This document shows positions 34,222-43,488 of a stretch of DNA of 64,000 nucleotides, piece after piece; the first letter of the stretch is position 1; each line of letters opens with the position of its first letter. Both the position numbers and the translations under genes were made by a program. This DNA is from Myxococcus virescens (lineage in GTDB: Bacteria > Myxococcota > Myxococcia > Myxococcales > Myxococcaceae), in assembly GCF_900101905.1 (NCBI RefSeq), contig NZ_FNAJ01000017.1, positions 102,257 through 166,256 of the forward strand, given 5' to 3'. The notes beneath the pieces are model-generated. The model searched no databases. It was not told the DNA's origin and was given only the letters and a program-made list of their open reading frames with translations.

Positions 34222-35555
34222 GCGCCGGGCGCCCCGTCCCCACCGGCCTCGCCGTGGCCCTGCTGGCGGCGGGTCTCCTCCCGGCGGCGCTCGCGGTGGC
34301 CAGCCCCGCGTTCGGCTGGCTCGCGCTGGCGACGGACGTGGCCGTGCTGGCCCTCTGCGCCGTGGACTTCCTCCGGGCCCCACGCGCCCAGAGCGTCCGC
34401 GTCTGGCGGCGCGTGGAGCCCGTCCTCTCCTCCGGCACGCGCAACGCCGTGCACGTGACGCTGGAGCGCCAGAACGCCGGCACCGCGCCGCTGCACGTGG
34501 AGGTCCGCGACGAGCCGCCCGAGGACATGGCCAGCAGCGGGCACCGGCAATCCCTCACCCTGCCCGCGGCACGGACCACGCCCCAAGAGCTCACCTACTT
34601 CGTCACGCCGCCTTCGCGGGGTGACGCCCGCTTCGGGGACGTGCACCTGCGGCTGCGAGGCCCCCTAGGCCTGTGCGCGCGACAGGTCCGCGTCCCCGCG
34701 ACGATGGACGTCAAGGTGTACCCGGACCTCACCGCGCTCACCCGCGAAGCACTGGCGCTGGCCCACGCCTCGGACGCCCCTTCCGCGCGCACGCAGCGGC
34801 GGCGCGCCTCGGAGGGCCGGGAGTTCGAGTCGCTGCGCGAGTACCGCCCCGGCGACGACTACCGCCACATCGACTGGAAGGCGTCCGCGCGCCACGCCCA
34901 CACCCTGGTGCGCACGTGGCAGCCGGAGCAGCACCAGCCGGTGCTCCTGCTGCTCGACTGCGGCCGGCACATGGCGGGCCGCATCCAGGAGCGGCGCAAG
35001 CTGGACCATGCGGTGGACGCGGCGCTGCGGCTGGCGCGCGTGGGCCTGGAGGCCGGTGACGTGGTCGGCGTGCTGGCGTTCGCCAGCGGCGTGCGGGCCT
35101 ACCTGCCGCCACGCAAGGGCCGCGAGCACCTGCGGCTCATCACCGAATCGCTCTACCGCACCGAGGCCGCGCTCGAGGAGAGCGACTACGGCCGCGCCTT
35201 CGACTTCGCCTTCGCACGCCAGACGCGGCGCGCCCTGGTGGTGCTGTTCACGGACCTGGTGGACCCGGACGCCTCCGCCAGCCTCCTCACGCGCACGCTG
35301 GCGCTGCGCCCCCGGCACCTGCCCGTCGTCGCCTCACTGTTGGACGAGGACGTCCAGGCGGCGGCCCACGGTGTGCCCACACAGACGCAGGATGCCTACG
35401 CGCGCCAGGCCGCGGCACGGCTGGAGACGGAGTACCGGCGGACGGCCACCACCCTGCGGGACGCGGGCGCGCTGGTGATCCGAGCCCCCGCGCGCGGCTT
35501 CGGCGCGGCCACGCTCAACGCCTACCTGGACGTGAAGGCGCGCGGACTGCTCTAG
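34218..35555 (+). CDS. DUF58 family protein, MoxR partner
   Basis: A 445-residue protein with two N-terminal membrane helices (about 8-30 and 33-50), a beta-rich periplasmic-type region, and a VWA-like domain that begins at the DUF58 signature EFESLREYRPGDDYRHIDWK (about 196-215). A degenerate metal-binding site with LLLLDCGRHM follows. The GTG start overlaps the moxR stop. In known operons MoxR-DUF58 is found with membrane-anchored VWA proteins that help assemble or regulate substrates. Confidence 0.88.
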   Translation: MSAGRPVPTGLAVALLAAGLLPAALAVASPAFGWLALATDVAVLALCAVDFLRAPRAQSVRVWRRVEPVLSSGTRNAVHVTLERQNAGTAPLHVEVRDEPPEDMASSGHRQSLTLPAARTTPQELTYFVTPPSRGDARFGDVHLRLRGPLGLCARQVRVPATMDVKVYPDLTALTREALALAHASDAPSARTQRRRASEGREFESLREYRPGDDYRHIDWKASARHAHTLVRTWQPEQHQPVLLLLDCGRHMAGRIQERRKLDHAVDAALRLARVGLEAGDVVGVLAFASGVRAYLPPRKGREHLRLITESLYRTEAALEESDYGRAFDFAFARQTRRALVVLFTDLVDPDASASLLTRTLALRPRHLPVVASLLDEDVQAAAHGVPTQTQDAYARQAAARLETEYRRTATTLRDAGALVIRAPARGFGAATLNAYLDVKARGLL

Positions 35556-35645
35556 GCCTCTGCGTCAAGTCCAGCGAAAGTTTTGTACGCAGTGTGCAGT
35601 CAACGTGTTTCGACGCCGCTCGCAAAGAAGCATGCCAATCGCGCG

Positions 35646-35665
35646 GAGGCCGATTTTTCGGCCTC
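35646..35665 (+). terminator. hairpin downstream of the DUF58 gene
   Basis: GAGGCCGA (35646-35653) pairs perfectly with TCGGCCTC (35658-35665) around a TTTT loop. It lies 90 bases after the DUF58 stop and 90 before the helicase gene. No U-run follows, so it may be a weak terminator or a processing hairpin. Confidence 0.4.
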
Positions 35666-35755
35666 GGACACGACCCCCTTTACAGATAGGCGCGCGTCAA
35701 CAAAATGGCCGGTCCTCGCCCGCCGTGACGGTGGGCGACCTCGAAAACACCACGG

Positions 35756-38521
35756 ATGGAGACGGTCTTGGCGGAGGTCGCGAGGGGATTCAGGGTGGAG
35801 GTTGAGGCGGACGCGGCGGCGGCGGCGGTGGCGGCACGGATGGAGTCCGAGTCGGCGGCGGCCCCCACGGCGTTGACGCCCTTCCATGAGCGGCTGCTGG
35901 CAGAGGAACTGCTGGCCCGCAGCGGTGACACGCAGCAACGGCTGGCGGGAGCGCTGTCGGAAGCGAAGGTGGACCTCAACCCGCACCAGGTCGAAGGCGC
36001 CATGTTCGCGCTCGACTCGCTGTCGCGCGGCGGCTGCATGCTGGGCGACGAGGTCGGCCTGGGGAAGACCATTGAGGCGGGGCTCGTCATCGCCCAGCTG
36101 ATGGCCGAGGGGAAGTCGCGCATCCTCATCCTGGCGCCCGCCACGCTGCGCGCGCAGTGGAACAGCGAATTGCGGGAGAAGTTCGACCTGGACAGCGTCC
36201 TGGTGGACGGCCGCACCGTGCGCGCCACCGGGAACTGCTTCGACCAGCCCTTCCCCGTCATCTGCTCGCACCCCTTCGCGGCGAACAAGGCGCACCTGAC
36301 GGCGGAGATTCCGTGGGACTTGGTGGTCATCGACGAGGCCCACCGCCTGCGCAACGCGCACCGGGCCAACAACAAGATGGGCCAGGCCCTGAAGGCGTCC
36401 CTGGCCGGCAAGCCCAAGCTGCTGCTCACCGCCACCCCGCTCCAGAATGACTTGATGGAGCTGTTCGGGCTGATGTCCCTGCTGGACGAGCAGATCCTCG
36501 GGCCCGAGCACGCCTTCCGCAGCCGCTACCGGACGGACGAGGCCGGTGGCATGCCGGAGGCCGCAGCCATCGAGCTGAAGGAGCGGCTGGCCCCCGTGGT
36601 GCAGCGCACCCTGCGCCGGCAGGTGCGCGAATACGTCCGCTACACCAACCGCCGCTCCATCGTGGAGGACTTCACCCCCTCCCCGGAGGAGCACGACCTC
36701 TACGAGAAGGTCAGCGAGTACCTCCAGCGCTCCGAGGCCGCGGCGATTGAGCCCGGCAAGAAGACGCTGCTGACGCTCTGCTACCGCAAGCTGCTGGCGT
36801 CCTCCACCTACGCCATCGCCCCCACGCTCCGCCGGCTGTCGGACAACCTGGAGAAGCGGCTCCAGGCGGCGAAGCTGGGCCAGCAGGCCCTGGCGATGTT
36901 CGAGCCCGAGGAGGCCAAGCAGTTCGTCGAGGAGGGCGAGGAGTGGTCGGACGACCCGGCCAAGGCGCCCAACGTCCGCGCGCTGGAGCAGGAGGTCTGG
37001 GAGCTGCGCCAGTACGCGGACCTGGCGGACTCCATCAAGGTCAACGCCAAGGGCGAGGCGCTCAAGCGCGGCCTGGACCGGACCTTCGCCGTGATGAAGT
37101 CGCACGGCTGGCCGGAGAAGGCGCTCATCTTCACCGAGTCCAAGCGCACGCAGCAGTACCTCTTCAACCTCCTGTCGGAGAGCGGCTACCAGGGGAAGAT
37201 CTCCCTGCTGTCCGGAGACGCGGGCACGCCCGAGGACCGGCGCGCGCTGGTGGAGGAGTTCCGCCACCGCACGCAGATCCTCATCTGCACCGAGGCGGGC
37301 GCCGAGGGCCTCAACCTCCAGTTCTGCAACCTGGTGGTGAACTACGACCTGCCCTGGAACCCGCAGCGCGTGGAGCAGCGCATCGGCCGCTGCCACCGGT
37401 ACGGCCAGCAGCGGGACGTGCTGGTCATCAACTTCCTCAACCGGATGAACGCGGCGGACGCCCGCCTCTTCGAGCTGCTGGAGAAGAAGCTGAACCTCTT
37501 CGACGGCGTGTTCGGCGCGTCCGACGAAATCCTGGGCGCGCTGGAGAGCGGCGTCGACTTCGAGCGGCGCGTCCTGGACATCTACCAGTCCTGCCGGAAG
37601 CCCGAGGACATCAACATCGCCTTCGACAAGCTCCGCGAGGAGTTGGAAGGCCGCATCAGCAAGCGCATGACGGAGATGCGCTCGGTGGTGCTGGAGCGGT
37701 TCGACGGCGACGTGCGGCGCCGGCTGCGCGGACAGAACGAGCAGACGAAGGAGGCCCTGGCCAAGCGTCAGCAGGAGGCCCGTGCCCTCACCGCGTCCGT
37801 GCTGGGCAGCCGCAACTCGGGGCGGCTGGAGGTGGCCAAGGCCGCCTATGCCGTCAAGGAGCGCACCCAGGACGCGGTGAGCTACCTGCAACTGGACGCG
37901 GCGGGACTGCCGTCACGGCTGGCGCGGCTCGCGGGCAGCGAGGGCTGGTGGTTCGCGTACAAGTTCGAGACGACCGGCCTCAAGCCCGAGGAGAAGCTGG
38001 CCCACCTGGTGCTCGTGCGCGACAGGGACGGCTTCCGCGCCCTGCCCATAGCGGACGGCGCGCACTTCGTGAAGCTGGCGGCGAAGCCGGAGCGGCGGCG
38101 TCAGCCCGCGCCGGTGTCCGTGCAACTGATGCAGGAGCAGGCGCTGATGGCGGCGAAGGACGAAATCGTCCGGGCTGCGGAGCGGCGCAACGCCCTGGAG
38201 CTGGACAAGGCCAAGGAGCGCGCGGACCGCTACGTCGAGGACTGCCTCATGGAGTCGCGTGAGGCCGTGGAAGCCGCGCGGCAGACGTGGATTGAAGCGC
38301 GCAAGCAGGTCGGGCTGGCCGAGGACATCGCCGACAAGGCCAAGGCCCGCGCGAACTCCGACCGGATGGAGCGCGAGTACCGTCGCAAGCTGTCCTCGCT
38401 CCGCAACGAGGAGGAGAAGCGGTACGCCTCCAAGGACCGGCAGTTGGCGGATCTGGCCAACAAGGCGAAGGTGACGGAGAAGCGCGCCCTCATCGCCTCC
38501 GCCTACTTCTGGCTGTCGTAG
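35756..38521 (+). CDS. SNF2/RapA-family helicase-like ATPase
   Basis: A 921-residue superfamily 2 ATPase. Walker A is DEVGLGKTIEAG (GLGKT at 101-105), Walker B is VIDEAHRLRN (DEAH at 193-196), motif III is LLLTATPLQNDLMELF, motif V is EAGAEGLNLQFC and motif VI is QRIGRCHRYGQ (about 540-550). A long alpha-helical, highly charged C-terminal region (about 600-921) resembles a coiled coil. The layout fits bacterial SNF2/HepA (RapA-like) proteins that remodel DNA-bound complexes or recycle RNA polymerase, but the C-terminal part differs from RapA. The start is in a weak ribosome context. It overlaps the convergent Smr gene by 19 bases. Confidence 0.88.
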   Translation: METVLAEVARGFRVEVEADAAAAAVAARMESESAAAPTALTPFHERLLAEELLARSGDTQQRLAGALSEAKVDLNPHQVEGAMFALDSLSRGGCMLGDEVGLGKTIEAGLVIAQLMAEGKSRILILAPATLRAQWNSELREKFDLDSVLVDGRTVRATGNCFDQPFPVICSHPFAANKAHLTAEIPWDLVVIDEAHRLRNAHRANNKMGQALKASLAGKPKLLLTATPLQNDLMELFGLMSLLDEQILGPEHAFRSRYRTDEAGGMPEAAAIELKERLAPVVQRTLRRQVREYVRYTNRRSIVEDFTPSPEEHDLYEKVSEYLQRSEAAAIEPGKKTLLTLCYRKLLASSTYAIAPTLRRLSDNLEKRLQAAKLGQQALAMFEPEEAKQFVEEGEEWSDDPAKAPNVRALEQEVWELRQYADLADSIKVNAKGEALKRGLDRTFAVMKSHGWPEKALIFTESKRTQQYLFNLLSESGYQGKISLLSGDAGTPEDRRALVEEFRHRTQILICTEAGAEGLNLQFCNLVVNYDLPWNPQRVEQRIGRCHRYGQQRDVLVINFLNRMNAADARLFELLEKKLNLFDGVFGASDEILGALESGVDFERRVLDIYQSCRKPEDINIAFDKLREELEGRISKRMTEMRSVVLERFDGDVRRRLRGQNEQTKEALAKRQQEARALTASVLGSRNSGRLEVAKAAYAVKERTQDAVSYLQLDAAGLPSRLARLAGSEGWWFAYKFETTGLKPEEKLAHLVLVRDRDGFRALPIADGAHFVKLAAKPERRRQPAPVSVQLMQEQALMAAKDEIVRAAERRNALELDKAKERADRYVEDCLMESREAVEAARQTWIEARKQVGLAEDIADKAKARANSDRMEREYRRKLSSLRNEEEKRYASKDRQLADLANKAKVTEKRALIASAYFWLS

Positions 38522-38871
38522 TCCGCTGGGCGCAGGCGCACCCACGTCGCGCCCCAACCTCCGTCCCCTTCGCCCGCGGAACGGAACGACTCCACCTCTG
38601 GCAGTCTGGGGAGCAGCGACTGCACGGTGCGCCTCAGCGCACCGGTGCCCTTGCCGTGGATGATGCGCACGTCCAGGACGCCCTTCTGCCGGCACGCCCA
38701 GAGGTACTCCACCACCAGGTCCTTCACGTCGCGCGGGTGGAAGAGGTGCAGGTCCAGGTTCCCATCGATGGGAATTTCTACAGCCTCGTCCTCGGGAGGC
38801 GGCGGCTCCGGCCCTTCGGGCGGGAGCGGCGGCTCATTCGCGTCGAGGACCGGCAGGCGCCTTCGGCTCAC
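38503..38871 (-). CDS. Smr-domain protein
   Basis: A 122-residue protein with a proline-rich N-terminus and a complete Smr domain (about 38-118). The conserved NLDLHLFHPRDVK and IIHGKGTGALRRTV are present. Smr domains occur in MutS2 and as small stand-alone proteins; they act as endonucleases on DNA or RNA, in stalled-ribosome rescue among other roles. The gene overlaps the helicase end by 19 bases and the start overlaps the upstream small gene by 38 bases. Confidence 0.85.
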   Translation of the reverse strand: MSRRRLPVLDANEPPLPPEGPEPPPPEDEAVEIPIDGNLDLHLFHPRDVKDLVVEYLWACRQKGVLDVRIIHGKGTGALRRTVQSLLPRLPEVESFRSAGEGDGGWGATWVRLRPADYDSQK

Positions 38872-39112
38872 GCTCCCACTCCTGCTTCTCCTTCTCCGCC
38901 TGCAAGCGGCGCCGCTCGCGGGCGGCCTTGAAGCGCTCGGACAGCGATGAGACTTCGCCCTTCAGCGCGGAGAGGTTCGTGGAGATGCTGCCCGGGTCGC
39001 CTTGCTGGCGGCCGGCTGCCTGCTCGCCCTGGGCGCCTGCGCCCCCTGCGGACATCAGCTGGACCACCAGTGCCGCAACCGTCATGACTGTCATGGCCCC
39101 ACAGGTAAGCAA
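38834..39112 (-). CDS. small membrane protein with a C-terminal coiled coil
   Basis: A 92-residue protein. It has one hydrophobic N-terminal segment (about 4-25), a Gly/Gln-rich link and a charged helix (about 44-80, with LKGEVSSLSERFKAARE) likely to be a coiled coil. It overlaps the start of the Smr gene by 38 bases in another frame and follows the DUF72 gene after 26 bases. No family is recognised. I rate it a likely gene because of sensible composition and operon position, but the overlap leaves doubt. Confidence 0.55.
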   Translation of the reverse strand: MLTCGAMTVMTVAALVVQLMSAGGAGAQGEQAAGRQQGDPGSISTNLSALKGEVSSLSERFKAARERRRLQAEKEKQEWEREPKAPAGPRRE

Positions 39113-39138
39113 GACGCGTGCTCAGTGGCAAGTGACAC

Positions 39139-40194
39139 TCAGCGGGGGGCGGCCTGACGCTCGGCCTCTTCTCGCCTGCCCAGGACGACGCGCTCGGCCA
39201 GTTTGATAGCGGACAGTGGCGCGCTGCCCTCGGCCTTGTTGTTGATGGTGATGAAGGTGGGCTTGTCCCGGCGCAGCGCCGCCAGGCACACCCGGGCCAG
39301 GACATCGCGCGTGGGGACGTCCTCGTCCACCAGCTGGTTGAACGGCGCGTAACGCGCGCGCGCCTCCTCGTAGCCGAGGTCCGGCGGGAGCATCCACCGC
39401 ACCACCAGCGCGCGGGCTTCGAAGGCGCGAGTGAGCTTCGCCTGCCGGCCCACGGGCGGCATGTGCGCCCACACCGCCAGCACCGGACTGACGCCCACGT
39501 CCGCCAGCGCCTGGGCCAGCCCCTCCGTGAGCAGCTCCTCGTTGCGCAGCTCCACCGCGTACAGCGGCCCCTTCGGCAGCGCGGCGAAGAAGGCATGCAG
39601 CCGCTCCACGAAGCGCGCGGGCCCGCCGAGCGCCTGCGGGTCCTGCGGCGGGAACTGGAAGACGAGCGGCCCCGCCTTCTCTCCCAGCCCCTCCACGAAG
39701 GGCATGACGACGGCCTCCGTGGCGTAGGCGGCATGGAGGAAGCGCTCGTTGATGTGTCCCCGCTGCGCGCCGTAGCGCTCGTGCAGCGGGAAGCGCGCCA
39801 GGGTGCAGACCTCATGGGCCTTCACCAGGAAGCGGAAGGTGTCCGGCACCTGGGCGGCGTACTCGGCGAAGGCGCTGGAGGCGATGGGGCCGTAGAAGGT
39901 CCGGTCGATGCCCACCGTGCGCAGCACCGGGTGGTGCGCGTAGGCGGCCAGGCCCTCCCGCGCGAGCTGCGAGGCGGAGGCCTCATGGTCATAGACGATG
40001 CCGGACCACCCCGGGAACGTCCACGAGGACGTCCCGAGGAACACGCCCTGCGGCAGCTCCCGCCCCAGCGTGGCCAGCGACTCCGGCACGGCCGCGGGCT
40101 CCACGGGCTGCGCGCCCTTGCGGGCCTTGGCGGGCGGCTCCACGGCGGCACCGGTGAAGAGGTCGAGCTGTGCGGGTCCTCGCTCTTGAGGCAT
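39139..40194 (-). CDS. DUF72 family protein
   Basis: A 351-residue TIM-barrel-like protein with the family landmarks GTSSWTFPGWSGIVYD, KAHEVCTL and FPPQDPQA. The DUF72 family (YecE-like) is related to metal-dependent TIM-barrel enzymes; its reaction is unknown. The ATG at 40194 is chosen because upstream codons lack coding character. Residues 1-45 are a low-complexity basic/Ala/Pro leader. Confidence 0.8.
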   Translation of the reverse strand: MPQERGPAQLDLFTGAAVEPPAKARKGAQPVEPAAVPESLATLGRELPQGVFLGTSSWTFPGWSGIVYDHEASASQLAREGLAAYAHHPVLRTVGIDRTFYGPIASSAFAEYAAQVPDTFRFLVKAHEVCTLARFPLHERYGAQRGHINERFLHAAYATEAVVMPFVEGLGEKAGPLVFQFPPQDPQALGGPARFVERLHAFFAALPKGPLYAVELRNEELLTEGLAQALADVGVSPVLAVWAHMPPVGRQAKLTRAFEARALVVRWMLPPDLGYEEARARYAPFNQLVDEDVPTRDVLARVCLAALRRDKPTFITINNKAEGSAPLSAIKLAERVVLGRREEAERQAAPR

Positions 40195-40363
40195 GGCGCG
40201 TCTCCTGGGCCAATACAGCAGGCACCGCGGGCACGGTGCCGAGCGTCCAGCGCACCTAACGCCGGACGTCACTGGATGCAGGAGGTTGCCTCAGTCCAGC
40301 CCCACGTCCCAAGTGCCATGTCGCTCGACAGGCGACCGGGCGACGAATCGGGGCGCGTGAGCG

Positions 40364-41290
40364 CTACAGCACCTTGAGGCGGATGGCCCCGGGCAGCAGC
40401 GTCATGGTGCACGGGAGGCGGCCCGGCGTCTCGCCGTCCACGTCCAGGAACACGTCGCCGCCGTCCACGGGCTCGGCGCGCAGGGTGCGGCAGCGCAGGC
40501 GCCGGGTGCCCTTCCAGTTCACGTGCGAGCCGTTGTAGACGCCCTTCGACTTGAGGATGAAGTCGCTCAGGCTGTAGTTGGACCAGATGGTGACGTCGAA
40601 GAGGCCGTCGTGGGTGATGGCGTCCGGCGCGACGAACATGCCGCTGCCGAAGTAGCGGCCGTTGGCCACGGCCACCGCGGTGACGCTCACCACCTCTTCC
40701 GGGCCCCCGTCCACCGAAAGCCGCACCTGCCGCTCCGAGTACTTCACCAGCCCCTTCAGCGTGCCCCACATGAAGCTCAGGTGGCCGCCCAGGGCCTTGC
40801 TGCTCTGGTTGACCTCCTGGGCCACCACCGCGCTCACACCGAACGAGGCGATGTTGGCGAAGTAGCGCGTGGCGGGCTGGCCCGCATGGTCGATGAACTC
40901 CAGCTGGCCCACGTCGAACGGCTCTGTCGTGCCGGAGCGCAGCCGCTCCAACGACGAGGCCAGCTCCAGGTCCCACCCGAAGGTGCGCCGGAAGTCGCCA
41001 CCCGTGCCCCGAGGAATCAGCCCCAGCGCCGCGTTTGGATTCAGCGCCTTGCCATCCTCGAAGAAGCCGTTGGTGACTTCGTTGAGCGTGCCGTCACCGC
41101 CCACCGCGACGATGCACTCGTACCCATCCAGGAGCGCCTGGCGGGTGATGCGCGCCGCGTCCATTCCCCCCTGGGTGAAGCCGTGGCCGAAGTCGCCCAG
41201 CGCCCTGCCGACCTGCGCGGAAATCTCCGCCCAGCGCTTTCCCGTCTGCCCGTTGGCGCTGCGCGGATTGACCACGAGGAACGTCTTCAT
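40364..41290 (-). CDS. diacylglycerol/lipid kinase family protein (YegS-like)
   Basis: A 308-residue protein of the diacylglycerol-kinase catalytic superfamily. It has the N-terminal NPRSANGQTGKRW phosphate-binding loop, the catalytic motif VGGDGTLNEVTNGF, and IPRGTGGDFRRTFG. The C-terminal beta domain is complete. The ATG at 41290 gives MKTFLVVNP, the usual start. It phosphorylates diacylglycerol, phosphatidylglycerol or a sphingolipid-like substrate; the exact lipid is not decided. It is followed by an unrelated gene. Confidence 0.88.
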   Translation of the reverse strand: MKTFLVVNPRSANGQTGKRWAEISAQVGRALGDFGHGFTQGGMDAARITRQALLDGYECIVAVGGDGTLNEVTNGFFEDGKALNPNAALGLIPRGTGGDFRRTFGWDLELASSLERLRSGTTEPFDVGQLEFIDHAGQPATRYFANIASFGVSAVVAQEVNQSSKALGGHLSFMWGTLKGLVKYSERQVRLSVDGGPEEVVSVTAVAVANGRYFGSGMFVAPDAITHDGLFDVTIWSNYSLSDFILKSKGVYNGSHVNWKGTRRLRCRTLRAEPVDGGDVFLDVDGETPGRLPCTMTLLPGAIRLKVL

Positions 41291-41430
41291 CTGGCCTTGG
41301 CCCTCCCTGTTTACGCGGTTGCGCACCGGCACTCCACTCCGTGGCCATGTTCAGGGCACGGCGGGCCTGCCGCCACCCCGCGTCAAAAGGGGTGGCGGGA
41401 CCGCGCGAGCGAGGGCTCGCGTCTGACGGA

Positions 41431-43251
41431 CTAGGCCTTGGGCGCCACGGGCACCGGCCGCACGTGAATCTCACGCAGCTGCCGGTCATCCACGTCGCCG
41501 GGGGCGCCCGTCATCAGGTCGGTGCCCGTCTTCGACTTCGGGAACGGAATCACGTCGCGCAGGGACTCGGCGCCCGTGAGCAGCATGGCCAGCCGGTCCA
41601 TGCCCAGCGCGATGCCGCCGTGCGGCGGAGCACCGAACTTCAGCGCGTCCAGCAGGAAGCCGAACTTGGCGCGCGCGTCCTCGTCGCTGATGCCCAGCGC
41701 CTTGAACACCTCCGCCTGCACCTTCGGGTCATGAAGACGGATGGAGCCGCCGCCAATCTCGAAGCCGTTGAGCACCACGTCGTAGCGGTGGCACTTCACC
41801 CGGCCCGGGTCCGTGAGCAGGTAGGCCACGTCCTCGTCGTGCGGGCGCGTGAAGGCGTGGTGCGCCGCCGCCCAGGTGTTCGTCTCGTCGTCGTACTCGA
41901 ACAGCGGCGGGTTCACGACCCACAGGAACTTCCACTGGCCGCCGCTGCCGTACTCCGGAATCAGGCCCAGCTTCTTGGCCACGTGCACGCGCAGGTTGGC
42001 CATCACCGTGTGGACCAGCGCCTCCTTGCCGAACTGGAACAGGAGGAGGTCGCCCGTCTTCGCGCCCACGGCCTGGTTGATGGCCTGCCGCAGCGCGGGG
42101 CTGATCGTCTTGGACAGCGGGGACTGCGTCCACTCGCCGCCCTCCGCCACCTTCGCGCGGGCCAGGCCCTTGGCGCCCGCCTGCTTGGCGAACTCCTCCA
42201 GCTTGTCGCTCTCCGCGCGGCTCATCGCCTTCTCGGCGGGGACGACCATGGCCTTGACGATGCCCTTGTTCTGCACCGCCTCCCAAATCATCGGGACGCC
42301 GCCGCCCTCGCCGTGCTCGCGAATCAGGTCGGTGAGAACCACGTGCTCCAGCCCGAAGCGCAGGTCCGGCTTGTCGTTGCCGTACTTCGCCATGGACTCA
42401 TAGAAGTCCATCCGCATGAAGGGCGTGGGGATGTCGATGCCCAGCACCTCGCCCCACAGCTTCTTCAGCAGGCCCTCAATCATCGTGAAGATGTCGTCCT
42501 GGGTGACGAAGCTCATCTCCACGTCGATCTGCGTGAACTCCGGCTGCCGGTCCACGCGCAGGTCCTCGTCGCGGAAGCACTTGACGATCTGGAAGTACCG
42601 GTCGAAGCCCGCCACCATGAACAGCTGCTTGTAGAGCTGCGGGCTCTCCGCCAGCGCGTAGAACTTGCCCGCGTTGAGGCGGCTGGGGACCAGGAAGTTG
42701 CGCGCGCCGCCCGGCGTGTACTTGCCCATGAAGGGCGTCTCCAGCTCCAGGAACCCGTTGTCCACCATGTACGAGCGCGTCAGCGCGTTCATCTTCGAGC
42801 GCGTCATCAGCGAGTGCTGGAGCGGCGCGCGGCGCAGGTCCAGGAAGCGGTGGGCCAGGCGCTTCTCCTCGGACGTGTCGATGCTGTCCTCGACGGGGAA
42901 CGGCGTCGGCTCCGAACGGTTGAAGATGGTGAGGTCGCTGGCCCGGACCTCGATTTCACCCGTCTTCATCTTCGGGTTCACGTTCTTCCCGCGCGAGACG
43001 ACCTTGCCGCGCACGCCCACGCAGTACTCCAGCCGGAGGCTGCCGGCGAGCGCGTGCGCCTCCGCGTGGTCCGGCTCGAACACCACCTGCGTGAGGCCAT
43101 CCCGATCTCGCAGGTCGATGAACACCGCGCCGCCGTGGTCCCGGCGGTTGTGCACCCAGCCGAAGAGGACGACTTCCTCGCCGACGTTGGTCGCGGTGAG
43201 CTGACCGCAAGTGTGGGTACGCTTGACCTCGGAGATGAACGGGACTGCCAT
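41431..43251 (-). CDS. aspS: aspartyl-tRNA synthetase, bacterial type, probably non-discriminating
   Basis: Class II synthetase of 606 residues with the N-terminal OB-fold anticodon-binding domain, the bacterial GAD insertion, and motifs 1-3: FRDEDLRVDRQPEFTQIDVE and GGIALGMDRLAMLL. In the OB-fold, residue 39 is histidine (RRDHGG), where discriminating enzymes such as E. coli AspS have leucine; histidine there marks non-discriminating AspRS that also charges tRNA-Asn. That would need GatCAB to convert Asp-tRNA-Asn. The ATG at 43251 is preferred to a longer start in a weak context. Confidence 0.95.
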   Translation of the reverse strand: MAVPFISEVKRTHTCGQLTATNVGEEVVLFGWVHNRRDHGGAVFIDLRDRDGLTQVVFEPDHAEAHALAGSLRLEYCVGVRGKVVSRGKNVNPKMKTGEIEVRASDLTIFNRSEPTPFPVEDSIDTSEEKRLAHRFLDLRRAPLQHSLMTRSKMNALTRSYMVDNGFLELETPFMGKYTPGGARNFLVPSRLNAGKFYALAESPQLYKQLFMVAGFDRYFQIVKCFRDEDLRVDRQPEFTQIDVEMSFVTQDDIFTMIEGLLKKLWGEVLGIDIPTPFMRMDFYESMAKYGNDKPDLRFGLEHVVLTDLIREHGEGGGVPMIWEAVQNKGIVKAMVVPAEKAMSRAESDKLEEFAKQAGAKGLARAKVAEGGEWTQSPLSKTISPALRQAINQAVGAKTGDLLLFQFGKEALVHTVMANLRVHVAKKLGLIPEYGSGGQWKFLWVVNPPLFEYDDETNTWAAAHHAFTRPHDEDVAYLLTDPGRVKCHRYDVVLNGFEIGGGSIRLHDPKVQAEVFKALGISDEDARAKFGFLLDALKFGAPPHGGIALGMDRLAMLLTGAESLRDVIPFPKSKTGTDLMTGAPGDVDDRQLREIHVRPVPVAPKA

Positions 43252-43488
43252 GGCACCGCCTGCTGGATTCGAAGGGGGGAGAAGGCGAAGCACCATACGG
43301 ATCGCGGAAACGACGCGTCAAGGAGTCCGAGCGCCCCGGGTCCGTCTCAAACCGTCGGAATCAGTGCGGATTCCGGGTTCCAAGGCCGCCCGCGGGCCCC
43401 AGGCGCACCGGCCGGCCGGCCGCCGTGCTCGCGAATGTGACGGCCGGGGGGAATACACGTTCCGGGCGGTCCGGAGTAAAACGGCGCC

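Noticed and set aside
35600..37891. Minus-strand frame of 763 codons opposite the SNF2 helicase
   Set aside because: The helicase on the other strand has all its motifs in order; this one has none and a skewed composition.
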